DNA of 35,112 nt from a virus: positions 1 through 35,112 of the IMG/VR virus record IMGVR_UViG_3300043420_001163. The stretch is one strand, 5' to 3'. Shown here piece after piece: positions 22,845 to 31,929 of the stretch (within the stretch, counting starts at the first letter, position 1; each line of letters opens with the position of its first letter). Below the pieces are notes generated by a model. It saw only the letters and a program-made list of their open reading frames with translations. It was not told the origin of the DNA and did no database searches. Position numbers and translations under genes: made by a program.

Positions 22845-22942
22845 TTCAAACTCCTTCTTTTAATGTCCCGGGATACTTTACACCAATTCCGAATCGGGAT
22901 ACAAAATAAGTCGAAATTGTACCATCTATAGGAGATTGCGTT
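22845..22942. promoter_or_regulatory. Divergent promoter region with two CGGGATAC repeats
   Basis: On the plus strand TTTACA (22877-22882) and TACAAA (22900-22905) are 17 bases apart. CGGGATAC occurs twice (22869-22876 and 22895-22902), 26 bases start to start, placing one copy at each side of the -35. GGAG precedes the ATG at 22943. Repeat spacing suggests a protein-binding site. The minus-strand promoter is not clear. Confidence 0.45.
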
Positions 22943-23233
22943 ATGAAAGTTGCATGGAGCACGGTTATCACAGATATGGACGGCGAAGAGATTAAGGACG
23001 GGGCCAAGCCTCTGACACTCGCTCGTGTCGCTATCAATTCCCTCACCGCTTTATCACAAGCCGACCAGCAGCTATCCGGCGAAGAGAAGTTCAAGCTTGG
23101 CCAACTTGCATTCAAGATTCATGCTGAGCCTGAAGGGGAATTCGAAGTGGAAGATGTAGCTAAGGTCAAGGATAAGATTGGCAAACTCTACGCTCCGTAT
23201 ATCGTCTTCAAGGCTTACTCCCTCCTCAAATGA
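22943..23233 (+). CDS. Conserved-looking phage protein of unknown function
   Basis: A 96-residue protein with a GGAG ribosome site. The pattern, a strand-rich N-terminus with DGEEIKDG, a helix LTLARVAINSLTAL, a E/G-K-containing helix and a final FKAYSLL, matches a widespread class of small phage proteins of unknown role; I can name no accepted function. It ends with a four-base overlap on the terminase large-subunit start (ATGA), which suggests translational coupling to packaging genes. Confidence 0.6.
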   Translation: MKVAWSTVITDMDGEEIKDGAKPLTLARVAINSLTALSQADQQLSGEEKFKLGQLAFKIHAEPEGEFEVEDVAKVKDKIGKLYAPYIVFKAYSLLK

Positions 23234-24672
23234 CTCCAGAAGAAAAAGCCGAAATCGTCAAAAAGATATTCCGCGCCTGGACGACCGGCGACCTTCGGTA
23301 CAAGATGCACGAAGGCCAACTCCAAATCTATACCGTTCTTAGGAACCTCCCACCCGAAGTCCGTATCCGGATGATGGAATGTTGCCGTGGCTACGGGAAG
23401 TCTACCTTGAATGTTCTTATGGCTTGCGAGGATTGCGCCAAGCCGCACCCCTTGAACTATCCCGTTCGTATTGTCGGGCCTGAGAAAGACCAAACCGTCG
23501 ATATCGTTGCGCAGATATTCGATATCATTGGGGCAGAAGCTCCCCCCGGATGGATTAAACGCAAGGGCTCTACCTGGTTCGTCGGGCATAACCGAATCAT
23601 CGTGAGTGGGTTTAACCTTGGGTCCATCGAGAGACTTCGAGGAAAGAGAGCCATGTCTATCTACCTCGAAGAGATTCGAGACGTGCCGAGCGAATCTTTT
23701 GAATATGGTATGAAGTCCGTCCTGCTGCCTATGTCTCTCTTGGTAAAATGCCCCATCACTGCGGCCACCACGTCGAGTAGTCAAATCCTGCACTCCATGA
23801 ATACCTACTTCAAGCAGAAGGCTATCGCTAACGATGGGTACTTTCACTTCGATATCCATGACTGCCCCCTCTATGGTCCAGAAGAAATCAAGCAGGCTAT
23901 CGAGGATTGCGGGGGACCTCACACCGAAGACTTTATCAGGGAATACCTCTGCATCGCCGTCGATACCAAGGTTCAACTAGCCGTCCCTGCCTTCAGCGAA
24001 GAGAGACACGTTAGAGACTTTGACTTCCCGAAGCGAGACTTCAAACGGTGGATGATTACCGACGTAGGGGGCCTTGGCGACCCTACCCATTCGCTCGTGT
24101 TCTTCTATGATGAAGATGCACGCAAAGTCCGCATCAAATCCGAACGTGTCTTCGAACCTCGGACTCCCACTAGCGACCTCGTGAAGAACCTGCGAGAGAT
24201 TGAAGAGGAAGCCGGTATCATCGAGGAAGATGATGACAAACCTAGCTTCATGGACTGCCCAGGTCAGTTCATGGTGGACCTTCAGGAAGAACACCTTTAC
24301 CGATGCAGCTTCGTCCAGAAAGGCGGCTTCCAGGAGTCTGTCAAAAGTCTTAACCAAGGCTTCCATGATGATATGATTGAAATCCATCCCTCTTGCGAAC
24401 AACTTATTCATCAGCTCAAGACCGGCAAGCTCAATAAGCAGAACAAGGATTTTGAAAGAGAGCCGAAGATAGGTAAATTCATTGCACATCATTGCGATGG
24501 TATCGCAGCCGCTATGTATGGCTGGAGAATGCGTGACGTGTCGAAAATCAGGGTCATGCCTAAGATAGACAGCGATACCCAGTGGATTCATCCCATGGTG
24601 CTCGAACAGATGATGAACAGAATGGACGATAGAAAACTTGAAGCAATCAGGCCTAAAATGAAGAGGTTCTAA
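23230..24672 (+). CDS. terL: Terminase large subunit
   Basis: A 480-residue DNA-packaging motor with ATPase and nuclease domains. Walker A is CRGYGKST (52-59) and Walker B IYLEE (144-148). The nuclease domain has three acidic residues in the expected order: D278 (MITDVG), D342 (FMDCPG) and D423 (HHCDG), the last followed by A and Y as usual. The protein docks on the portal, pumps DNA with ATP and cuts it at the end of packaging. The start overlaps the previous stop (ATGA) and the TAA overlaps the next ATG. The length is typical. Confidence 0.94.
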   Translation: MTPEEKAEIVKKIFRAWTTGDLRYKMHEGQLQIYTVLRNLPPEVRIRMMECCRGYGKSTLNVLMACEDCAKPHPLNYPVRIVGPEKDQTVDIVAQIFDIIGAEAPPGWIKRKGSTWFVGHNRIIVSGFNLGSIERLRGKRAMSIYLEEIRDVPSESFEYGMKSVLLPMSLLVKCPITAATTSSSQILHSMNTYFKQKAIANDGYFHFDIHDCPLYGPEEIKQAIEDCGGPHTEDFIREYLCIAVDTKVQLAVPAFSEERHVRDFDFPKRDFKRWMITDVGGLGDPTHSLVFFYDEDARKVRIKSERVFEPRTPTSDLVKNLREIEEEAGIIEEDDDKPSFMDCPGQFMVDLQEEHLYRCSFVQKGGFQESVKSLNQGFHDDMIEIHPSCEQLIHQLKTGKLNKQNKDFEREPKIGKFIAHHCDGIAAAMYGWRMRDVSKIRVMPKIDSDTQWIHPMVLEQMMNRMDDRKLEAIRPKMKRF

Positions 24673-25052
24673 TGACTCTCATAACAGCGACAGAGACTTT
24701 CGACGAAGAACTACTTGACCCCGAACTGTCTGAAGACATGGCCGAGTTAATCGAATGGCTTAATGCCAATATGCAGAACATCGTGTCTGCTTTGAACGGC
24801 GGGATATCCGACCAGAATACAAGCATCCAAAGCTTAGAAGTGAAAGCTACAAGCGGTGTTAAACAATTCATTCGGATTGAAGGCGACGTTTCACATGTAG
24901 AAGTATCAAGAGTTATTAGTCAGCCAGATACCCAGACCACCATCACTGGATACAATTGGTGGCCGGCAACAGGAGGTTTCGAGTTCTTAGTTAATTGGGA
25001 AAACGGTAGCAACACTTACAACGTACAACTAAGGGTGCATTTCAATGTTTGA
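24672..25052 (+). CDS. Unknown protein between terminase and scaffold
   Basis: A 126-residue protein. The N-terminal half is acidic and helical (FDEELLDPELSEDMAELIEW; NANMQNIVSALNGG) and the C-terminal half is beta-rich with a tryptophan and aromatic core (GYNWWPATGGFEFLVNWEN). The TAATG with the terminase and an eight-base overlap with the scaffold imply joint translation. It may be a small virion or assembly factor; no family recognised. Confidence 0.55.
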   Translation: MTLITATETFDEELLDPELSEDMAELIEWLNANMQNIVSALNGGISDQNTSIQSLEVKATSGVKQFIRIEGDVSHVEVSRVISQPDTQTTITGYNWWPATGGFEFLVNWENGSNTYNVQLRVHFNV

Positions 25053-25953
25053 AGAAAACAACACATCAGCAGATTTTGGCGATTTATTCGAAGACACTCC
25101 CGAACCCGAAGCAGAAGTCGAAGAGACCGAAGCAGAGGAAGCGGAGGCCGAGCCTGAAGCCGAAGAGTCTGAAGAATCCGAGGACAAGGAACCCTCCGAA
25201 GAATCCGAAGAGTCCGAAGAGTCAGAGGAAGCCGAGACACCTGAAGAGCCTGAAGACAAGGGTATCATCGCAACCATTGAAATCGATGGTCAGCAGTTCC
25301 CCCTGGATGAAATGAAGGTTCAGAAGATTGCCGAACAATATGTCGAGGTGGCACAGCAGAATAAGGTTCTGGCCAAGGACAGAGAGCAAGTCGTCCAGGT
25401 TATGGGTATCGTCGAGAACATTAGAAACGGTGTCGATATCGATGAGTCCATGAAAGCCCTCGGAGTGGACTTCGATGCTCTCATTCGAGACAAGGTGAAG
25501 GACTTCATCAGACGTTCCACTATGAGTTCAAAAGAGAGAGAACTCGAAGACGCAAACAAAGAACGCGAGATTCTCCGTAAGAAGATTGCCGAACGGGAAG
25601 CCAAAGAAAAGGAAGAGATGGAGGCCAAAGCTTCCCAAGAACAGGCAACACTTATAATTGATACAGTTAACATGGCGGTGTCAAAAATCCCCGAACAGCA
25701 TAGGAAGGAAATTCAGCTCGAAGTGTTCGGAGCTATCGAACGTCGGATTCGTTCAGGTGGCATGCCACCATCTTCGAAAGCAATCGAAAACGCAGTGCAG
25801 ACAGTCTATAATCGTAAGTATAAGTCTACGCCTCAGGCTGTTACAAAAAAACAATCCGTTGCTCCCAAGCCATTGAAAAATTCTCCCAAACCCGTGACAA
25901 TGGAGAAAAAGAAGTCTTATAATGCGGTAGATTATAACGACCTTTTCAGATGA
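25045..25953 (+). CDS. Capsid scaffolding protein
   Basis: A 302-residue protein with a very acidic E/S-rich N-terminus (about residues 13-72, long runs of E, S and A), a helical coiled-coil middle (about 160-200) and a basic P/K-rich C-terminus (from about 265). This polarity, acidic repeats to a basic tail, and the position just before the capsid gene are typical of scaffolds. They bind the coat protein, guide shell assembly and leave or are removed before packaging. No protease domain is visible, so it is probably a pure scaffold. Confidence 0.82.
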   Translation: MFEENNTSADFGDLFEDTPEPEAEVEETEAEEAEAEPEAEESEESEDKEPSEESEESEESEEAETPEEPEDKGIIATIEIDGQQFPLDEMKVQKIAEQYVEVAQQNKVLAKDREQVVQVMGIVENIRNGVDIDESMKALGVDFDALIRDKVKDFIRRSTMSSKERELEDANKEREILRKKIAEREAKEKEEMEAKASQEQATLIIDTVNMAVSKIPEQHRKEIQLEVFGAIERRIRSGGMPPSSKAIENAVQTVYNRKYKSTPQAVTKKQSVAPKPLKNSPKPVTMEKKKSYNAVDYNDLFR

Positions 25954-25967
25954 TGGAGAATTAACAC

Positions 25968-26462
25968 ATGAGTCTGCAAGCCTTGACGCTAGAGAATCCG
26001 CAACTTGCCGCGTCTCAGCCACACCAACTAAAATTGGTGTTCACTGTGACAGCCGGTGTCGTGACCCAGATTGCGACCAAAAATAGACTTCCGATTATCT
26101 TCGGTACTGCTGATTCTGCTTTCACGCAGGCAGCCGTTAACGCTCTTCTCGGAGTGGATTCGGCAACCTCGACAGAAGAGATTGATACGACGGTCGCTTT
26201 CGGTTCAACAGCTCTCGGCGTAGATGCTTTTGGCTTCGTTCTCGCTTGCAGTGGACAGATTGCGGATGTCGTCGGCATGGAAGCGGTTCTCTATGATGCT
26301 GAAGACATGAAGTTCGTTCCTAAAGTCACGTCCCTTCCTGACACTCTGACAGCGGGCCTCCTGGTAACCCCAGCAGGAAACCTCGCAGGTCGTGTGATTC
26401 CGACAGGACTTGATTCGGAAACCGGACAACTCGTTATCACTATCCATTTCTTCAGCAAATAA
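25968..26462 (+). CDS. Probable capsid decoration protein or fibre
   Basis: A 164-residue protein, mainly beta-rich (VTAGVVTQIATKNRLPIIFG; GLLVTPAGNLAGRVIP), with many small residues and few charges. It lies between the scaffold and the major capsid protein, the common place for head-decoration proteins that bind the outside of the shell. It has a modest ribosome site (GGAGAA) and a gap of 11 bases to the capsid gene. Its function is inferred from context. Confidence 0.6.
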   Translation: MSLQALTLENPQLAASQPHQLKLVFTVTAGVVTQIATKNRLPIIFGTADSAFTQAAVNALLGVDSATSTEEIDTTVAFGSTALGVDAFGFVLACSGQIADVVGMEAVLYDAEDMKFVPKVTSLPDTLTAGLLVTPAGNLAGRVIPTGLDSETGQLVITIHFFSK

Positions 26463-26473
26463 GGAACTGAACC

Positions 26474-27868
26474 ATGAGTCAACAATCACAAGCAGCTACC
26501 TACAACGGTCTATTCAAGAAGGTATACGGCAAGTTTAATAACCTCCGTGTACCTGGTATGAAACTTCTCGACTTCATCCCATTTGAAGGTTCAGCCGGTG
26601 ACGGCGAGTCTTATATCGAGGGAATGGCGCTTACGGATGAATCCGGCCATACCTGGACAGGATCGGGCCTTGCCCTTGCAAACATCAACCCCGCAAATGC
26701 CGGTGTTGTGGAGCAAGCCGAGTACAAGTCCTATGAGTACCTCCTGACTTCCGTTATCCCATGGAAGGTCATGTCCCGCTCTGACGGTAATGAGAAAGCC
26801 TTCAAATCTGCCACCAAGTACCTCGTTTCGAATAACCTAGAGTCTCACGCTCGTACCCTTCAAGACGTGGTTCTATACGGTCAGGATACGGAGCACGGTC
26901 TCTTCGGGCATACCTCCTACACAACCGCAACCTACCGCGGTGTGGCTCTTACGGCAGGATCCGGAACGGTTAACGGTGTCGCCTTCACGAACGGTGTGAA
27001 CGCTGCCGGTCGTCACGTCCTCTTTAACCTCGGTGAGTTCGCTTCTGGACTCTTCGTCGGTCGTGAAGGAACCGTTTTTGTCGAAATCGAGCGGTCATCA
27101 GGTTCCGTGGTCTACGAAAGCCGACTCAAGTCGGTGGACGTGGAAAACGGCTACGTGACCTTCGAAGACGGAACCCCCGTTGCTGCTTCCTCCCTCACTT
27201 CCCACTACTGGGGAATCAAGGGAATGGAAGACACCACGAAGCTTATGCCTGGTATCATCAAGATTATCAGCACGCAGAGTGGACAGCTCTTCGGAATCGA
27301 GACCAGCAAGTACAGCAGGTACCGCGGTATTGTTGTCCCTGGTGGCGGGCCTAACAGTGGCGTAAAACTCACCTTCGGTCGAATCCTTGACGGTATCGCT
27401 TACGCAGCTAACAAGGGCCTCGGAACTCCGACGCAAGTCGAACAGATGGTGTTCATGAACAACCTCGCTTGGGCGAACGTCCTTGATGACCAGATGGCAT
27501 ATCGCCGCTACGACTCAAGCTACAAGATTTCGTCCCTCGATGTTGGCGCGAACATGATTACGTTCCATAGCCAAATCGGTATCACGAAGCTTGTCCCTTG
27601 CTCCATCATCAAGGAAGGCGAGGCTATCGGTCTCTGCAAGCCTATGAATGCAGCAGGCGCATCCGAGAACGTGCCTAACCGACACTGGTACCGAGGCGGT
27701 TCGTCTGAGATGTCCTTCAAGGTGCCCGGTGCCGATGGACAGCTTATCAAGCTGCTCGATAACCAGACCGGTTACAAGTATACAAGCCGCTCCGACCAGT
27801 TCGTAGCGTGCCGTGTACCTGGATACCAAATCTACTGGACAGGGTTCAACTGGGAATCAAATACCTAA
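26474..27868 (+). CDS. Major capsid protein
   Basis: A 464-residue protein with a GGAAC site. It starts with a short N-terminal arm and follows the scaffold and decoration-like genes. The pattern of a long helical spine (ATKYLVSNNLESHARTLQDV), strand-rich axial domain, and the loop KLDGIAYAANKGLGT-like region fits an HK97-fold coat protein. Many copies form the icosahedral shell. It is followed by a clear terminator. Evidence is overall resemblance, size and context. Confidence 0.85.
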   Translation: MSQQSQAATYNGLFKKVYGKFNNLRVPGMKLLDFIPFEGSAGDGESYIEGMALTDESGHTWTGSGLALANINPANAGVVEQAEYKSYEYLLTSVIPWKVMSRSDGNEKAFKSATKYLVSNNLESHARTLQDVVLYGQDTEHGLFGHTSYTTATYRGVALTAGSGTVNGVAFTNGVNAAGRHVLFNLGEFASGLFVGREGTVFVEIERSSGSVVYESRLKSVDVENGYVTFEDGTPVAASSLTSHYWGIKGMEDTTKLMPGIIKIISTQSGQLFGIETSKYSRYRGIVVPGGGPNSGVKLTFGRILDGIAYAANKGLGTPTQVEQMVFMNNLAWANVLDDQMAYRRYDSSYKISSLDVGANMITFHSQIGITKLVPCSIIKEGEAIGLCKPMNAAGASENVPNRHWYRGGSSEMSFKVPGADGQLIKLLDNQTGYKYTSRSDQFVACRVPGYQIYWTGFNWESNT

Positions 27869-27898
27869 GTCGATACCAGGTTAGATTTGGTGTATATT

Positions 27899-27921
27899 AC
27901 CCTGCATAGCAGGGTTTTTTT
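27899..27921 (+). terminator. Intrinsic terminator after the capsid gene
   Basis: ACCCTGC (27899-27905) and GCAGGGT (27909-27915) form a perfect seven-base stem with loop ATA, and T bases run to 27921. It is a textbook rho-independent terminator, 31 bases after the capsid stop and 14 bases before the tail-fibre start. It probably lowers expression of the downstream genes compared with the capsid gene. Confidence 0.9.
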
Positions 27922-27934
27922 ATTGGGGTGAAGC

Positions 27935-30900
27935 ATGGCCACGGTCGTTACCTTTAACGGTGTCTCTTATTCAGTTCCAGCAGTGAACGAAGAGGATTGG
28001 GAAAGCCTGTCCAATTATCTGGTAGCTCTCCAGAATGCCGCTGTCAGTGGTGGGCCGAAGGTTTCAAATATCCGTGTCTCAACTTCAGCAACCACAGCGG
28101 TAGCCACTACCGACTATGCGGTACTGATTAACTATGCTGGAGCAGCTACTGTCAATCTTCCGGCAGGTGCTACAGGCCAAGTCTTCGTGATTGCCGACGT
28201 GTCAGGGGCAGCCGCTACCAATAACATCACCATCAACCGGAATGGTGCGAACACGATTCTAGGGGGGACTTCCCTGGTCCTCGACCGTAATAACGAAGTC
28301 GTGATTCTGGCCTTCAGTGGGGGCAACTGGTACCGAGTGGGTGATGCACTTCCAAATGCTGTTTCATCCCCTGCATCGACCACTGCAAACGGAATCATGG
28401 CATTTACTGGGACCGACGGCAAGTTTGCAAGTGACCTCGGAGTAGGTACAGCCGATGATGTCCTTGTGACCAATGGGACGACCCCTTCATTCGCCAAGAT
28501 AGTGAATGCTAACGTCGATGGGGCAGCAGCTATTGCCTATAGCAAGCTTGCTTTGACAAACTCCATCGTGAACGCTGACGTGTCATCTAGTGCAGCCATT
28601 GCATACAGCAAATTGAATCTGACGGGCCATATTGTAAACTCCGATATCAATGGCTCTGCAAATATCGCATATTCAAAACTAAATCTAACGAATAAAATCG
28701 ATAATAGTGACATTAAAAGCTCTGCGGCTATCGATTATAGCAAGCTCAATTTGACCGGGCATATCGTAAATACCGATATTAATGCTTCTGCCGCTATTGC
28801 TTACTCGAAGCTTGCTTTGACTGGCTCTATTGTGGATGCGGACATTAATGCTTCTGCCGCTATCGCCTACTCTAAGCTTGCTTTGACAGGTTCTCTTGTG
28901 AATGCAGATGTTAACGCATCCGCAGCTATCGCCTATAGCAAGCTTGCTTTAACGGGTTCCATTGTCGATGCAGATATTAATGTTGCTGCTGCTATTGCCT
29001 ATAGCAAGCTTGCTTTAACGGGCTCTATCGTGAACGCGGATATCGACGCTTCCGCGGCTATCTCTTATTCGAAGCTTGCTTTGACAAGTTCTATCGTGAA
29101 TGCCGATATCAACGCATCAGCAGCTATTGCACGGACCAAGATTGCATCCGGTTCCGCTAGTCATGTGGTGGTGAACGATGGGGCCGGTGCTCTGTCTAGC
29201 GTGGCAACGCTCCCCGTGTCCCAAGGCGGTACTGGACTTACTGCTATTGGTTCCGCTCTCCAAGTGCTACGTGTGGATTCAGGCGGTACAGCTCTTGAGT
29301 TCGCAACCCTCGCAGCCGGTTCCGGTGACGTGTTGGGACCGTCTAGCTCGGTCACAAATGGTATCGTTCAGTTTGCTTCGACAACTGGTAAGGCAATTAA
29401 AGACCTTGGGGTGGGTTCGGCAAACCAGGTGCTTATTACCGATGGTACCGCTCCTAGTTTTGGGTTAATCACAGATGCATACATCGACGCATCAGCCGCA
29501 ATTGCGATTTCCAAGCTTGCAACACTAACAGCTAGTCGGGCTCTTGAAACAAGCGCTGGCGGTCTTATATCAGCAAGCACGGTGACCTCTACGGAACTTG
29601 GCTACGTTTCAGGAGTCACGAGTTCCATTCAGACTCAGCTAAATGGAAAACTCCCCCTCACGGGCGGAACGCTTACAGGCGCTTTGACAGTTGGCGGATC
29701 GCTGACCTTCAACACTGGCGGATCTGCTGCTGACTATCGCATTTGGCGAAGTGGCCCGAACATGTTAATGCAATACAGTTCCTCGGGTGCTTTCCAGTTG
29801 CAAGATTCTTCATTTAACCGCGCAATACTCGCAGCCGATACCGGCTACGTATTCATTGGAAGCAGCAGCAATACGACAAGCCCGCATAGCATTATAACCG
29901 GTGGTGTTTTTGGCCTTCCGGTTGTTTACATCGAAAACGCAGGCGAGTTTGAGTCGACAATCGGCTGGAGAATCATTGGAAACAACACGGTAAGCTTTCT
30001 TGGGGCGTCAAGCACAGAGAGCTTGGTTGTCTACAATTCGAGTAAGACAATTAAGCATTTGTCCATTAGTTCGGCTGGCGATGCCACGTTCAGCGGGGCG
30101 GTGACTCTCTCCAATAACCTAATTGTCGATACCGATACGCTATTTGTGGATGCGAGTGCTAACAGGGTTGGTGTGGGGACGGCTACACCATTATATCAGT
30201 TTGAAGTGAGGCAAAGTGCAGAGGACTTTGCAGCAATAACGACAAACAGCTCCACAGTATCGCAAGGGACCGGGTTATATCTCCGCACAACGTCAGAGGC
30301 CCGTATTAGTGTTGGGTCAAATGCTAAGTTGTCTTTCTATGATAATGGACCAACCGGAACAGAGAATGGATCAATAAGCGGGTCTGGGGCTTGGACGCTG
30401 GGGCCTGCTCCAGTGGCGGCAACTAACGGCGTGTTGCATAAGATTGCTACTGGTGACCAAGGGGCTACAATTGTTTTAGACACATCGCTTGCAGGCTATG
30501 TCCAGTTCAGTAATGCGGCGTCCGGAAGCATGCAACCTTCTATAGTTGGCGTTACATCGGATGCAAACGTACCTGGACTTGGATTGTTCTCCGCTACGTC
30601 TAACTCCAACACAAATGCGGATATGGTTTTTGATGTTAGAGAAAATGACGCTACAGACTTTTCTACATTAACGACAGACGCCTTTCGGTGGCGACGTTCC
30701 AATAATGTAATAGGAAGCGTAACCCGTGCCGGAGCCTGGACGCTGGGGCCGAGTAGTGCGGCGAGCACCACTCATATCGTCAATGGGGGCATCTCTAATA
30801 TATCTTCCATAACAGCCCAGCCAACAGAGATAGGACGCAGCGATGCATCCACATCATCTGGTGTTATGGGTATTACAAAGTTCAACACAACTGTGGCCAA

Positions 30901-31312
30901 CACAAGACTAGTCTTTGGATACGCATCCACCAACACAACCCAAGGAACTGCTCGGGGATATATTCGGGTAAACTCCACCTCCAACAATTTGGAATTTGAG
31001 GGGACCTCTGACAGGCGGATAAAAACGGCAATTGAGGATTTGCAAGAGTCGTCCCTCGCCAGATTAGCAGAAGTCAGGGTGCGGAAGTATGAGATGAGGG
31101 AGTTTCCGGGGGTTGTGGGGACAGGGTTTATTGCCCAAGAATTAAACGAATGTTTTCCTGAATTGGTCACACAAACAGATGACGGGCAGGGAGAAACCTT
31201 GCCGGAAGGGCAATCCCCCTGGACTATTTCAGAGGCGGGGTTTACTCCTCACCTCATCAAAGCCATCCAAGAGCTAGCCGCCAAAGTAGAAGCTCTAGAG
31301 GCAGCTAGTTGA
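27935..31312 (+). CDS. Tail fibre with 22-residue repeats and S74 intramolecular chaperone
   Basis: A 1125-residue fibre with a GGGG ribosome site. The N-terminal 170 residues are beta-rich, probably the virion anchor. Residues 200-397 are nine copies of a 22-residue repeat (IAYSKLALTGSIVNADINAS and relatives), a trimeric-shaft type. Then come further shaft motifs (LPVSQGGTGLTAIG; LPLTGGTLTGAL) and two SGAWTLGP-like segments. The C-terminus is an S74/endosialidase chaperone: S1025 and K1030 in TSDRRIK form the expected dyad, then GFIAQELNECFPELV and IKAIQELAAKVEALEA. This domain trimerises the fibre and usually cuts itself off. It is the receptor-binding candidate. Confidence 0.88.
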   Translation: MATVVTFNGVSYSVPAVNEEDWESLSNYLVALQNAAVSGGPKVSNIRVSTSATTAVATTDYAVLINYAGAATVNLPAGATGQVFVIADVSGAAATNNITINRNGANTILGGTSLVLDRNNEVVILAFSGGNWYRVGDALPNAVSSPASTTANGIMAFTGTDGKFASDLGVGTADDVLVTNGTTPSFAKIVNANVDGAAAIAYSKLALTNSIVNADVSSSAAIAYSKLNLTGHIVNSDINGSANIAYSKLNLTNKIDNSDIKSSAAIDYSKLNLTGHIVNTDINASAAIAYSKLALTGSIVDADINASAAIAYSKLALTGSLVNADVNASAAIAYSKLALTGSIVDADINVAAAIAYSKLALTGSIVNADIDASAAISYSKLALTSSIVNADINASAAIARTKIASGSASHVVVNDGAGALSSVATLPVSQGGTGLTAIGSALQVLRVDSGGTALEFATLAAGSGDVLGPSSSVTNGIVQFASTTGKAIKDLGVGSANQVLITDGTAPSFGLITDAYIDASAAIAISKLATLTASRALETSAGGLISASTVTSTELGYVSGVTSSIQTQLNGKLPLTGGTLTGALTVGGSLTFNTGGSAADYRIWRSGPNMLMQYSSSGAFQLQDSSFNRAILAADTGYVFIGSSSNTTSPHSIITGGVFGLPVVYIENAGEFESTIGWRIIGNNTVSFLGASSTESLVVYNSSKTIKHLSISSAGDATFSGAVTLSNNLIVDTDTLFVDASANRVGVGTATPLYQFEVRQSAEDFAAITTNSSTVSQGTGLYLRTTSEARISVGSNAKLSFYDNGPTGTENGSISGSGAWTLGPAPVAATNGVLHKIATGDQGATIVLDTSLAGYVQFSNAASGSMQPSIVGVTSDANVPGLGLFSATSNSNTNADMVFDVRENDATDFSTLTTDAFRWRRSNNVIGSVTRAGAWTLGPSSAASTTHIVNGGISNISSITAQPTEIGRSDASTSSGVMGITKFNTTVANTRLVFGYASTNTTQGTARGYIRVNSTSNNLEFEGTSDRRIKTAIEDLQESSLARLAEVRVRKYEMREFPGVVGTGFIAQELNECFPELVTQTDDGQGETLPEGQSPWTISEAGFTPHLIKAIQELAAKVEALEAAS
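28532..29125 (+). repeat. Nine tandem 66-base repeats in the fibre gene
   Basis: Nine in-frame units of 66 bases run from 28532 to 29125, with a partial tenth. The block AAGCTTGCTTT is repeated six times (units 1 and 5-9), while units 2-4 differ there. Units 5-9 are more alike than 1-4. Copy number could change by recombination. Confidence 0.85.
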
Positions 31313-31337
31313 CGGTGGGAATAGAAAAGGAAAATAA

Positions 31338-31481
31338 ATGCCAAGTAAATCGCCAAAACAAAAGAAGTTAATGCAGGCAGCAGCACACAATAAAGATTTT
31401 GCTAAAAAGGTAGGCGTACCTCAGAAGGTAGCTAAAGAGTTCGTCAAAGCCGACAAAAAGAAAGGGAGTAAAAAGAAATAA
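31338..31481 (+). CDS. Small lysine-rich phage protein
   Basis: A 47-residue basic protein beginning MPSKSPKQKKLMQAAAHN and containing FAKKVGVPQKVAKEFVKADK. Short proteins with this M-P-x-K-S...Q-x-x-L-M-x-x-A-A-H and V-A-x-E-F pattern are common among tail or structural genes of phages. Their role is unknown. AAAAGG gives the ribosome site and the stop overlaps the next ATG. Confidence 0.7.
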   Translation: MPSKSPKQKKLMQAAAHNKDFAKKVGVPQKVAKEFVKADKKKGSKKK

Positions 31482-31783
31482 TGGCAACACAACCCGCAAT
31501 CATTAGGCCAGTTATGGTTAGGGCCGGACACCTCGCCGTACAAACTAGCGCATCAGGTGCAACATACGTGACCCTCGCTCACAATGTTTGTAATCAGGTT
31601 ACAGTGAGTAATCAAACGGGAGTATCAATCGCTGTCAGACAAGACGGTTCCGGTGATATCTTCGTCGTACCTACGGGCGCATTTTATACGTTCTTTGGTA
31701 TTTCAAGCACGAATGAGATATCTTTCAAAAGACTAGACGACTCTAATTCTCAAGTGACTCTGTATTGGCGATGGGAAGGTTAG
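31481..31783 (+). CDS. Small beta-rich virion-type protein
   Basis: A 100-residue protein with alternating strands and few charges (VTLAHNVCNQVTVSNQTGVS; FVVPTGAFYTFFGIS). It starts on TAATG after the basic mini-protein. Such proteins occur in tail regions as spike or decoration subunits. No family recognised. Confidence 0.55.
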   Translation: MATQPAIIRPVMVRAGHLAVQTSASGATYVTLAHNVCNQVTVSNQTGVSIAVRQDGSGDIFVVPTGAFYTFFGISSTNEISFKRLDDSNSQVTLYWRWEG

Positions 31784-31787
31784 CGCA

Positions 31788-31928
31788 ATGATGAAAATGC
31801 TGCGAGGTAATCACTTCCCATTTGCAAACGGGTACGGACTTGTAATTTTTGTTTATGTTTTGTTTGTCCCGCTTGGATCTGACAGGCTAATAACATCGGA
31901 CGGCGACGTTTTTAAAGTGAGAGGCTAA
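31788..31928 (+). CDS. Small hydrophobic protein
   Basis: A 46-residue protein with a hydrophobic centre (YGLVIFVYVLFVPLG), enough for one membrane helix, and a charged C-terminus. It lacks a strong ribosome site. It lies between two virion-type genes. ATG choice at 31788, 31791 or 31797 is uncertain. Real expression is likely but not proven. Confidence 0.45.
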   Translation: MMKMLRGNHFPFANGYGLVIFVYVLFVPLGSDRLITSDGDVFKVRG

Positions 31929-31929
31929 A

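Noticed and set aside
23215-23976. 253-residue minus-strand frame opposite the terminase gene
   Set aside because: It lies antisense to a gene with intact terminase motifs; composition is that of a mirror frame.
25049-25315. Basic 88-residue frame within the scaffold gene
   Set aside because: It is an out-of-frame reading of the E/S-rich repeats, producing K/P-rich nonsense.
28532-29125. CRISPR-like array
   Set aside because: Units are 66 bases, in frame and protein-coding, with no constant repeat plus variable spacer design.
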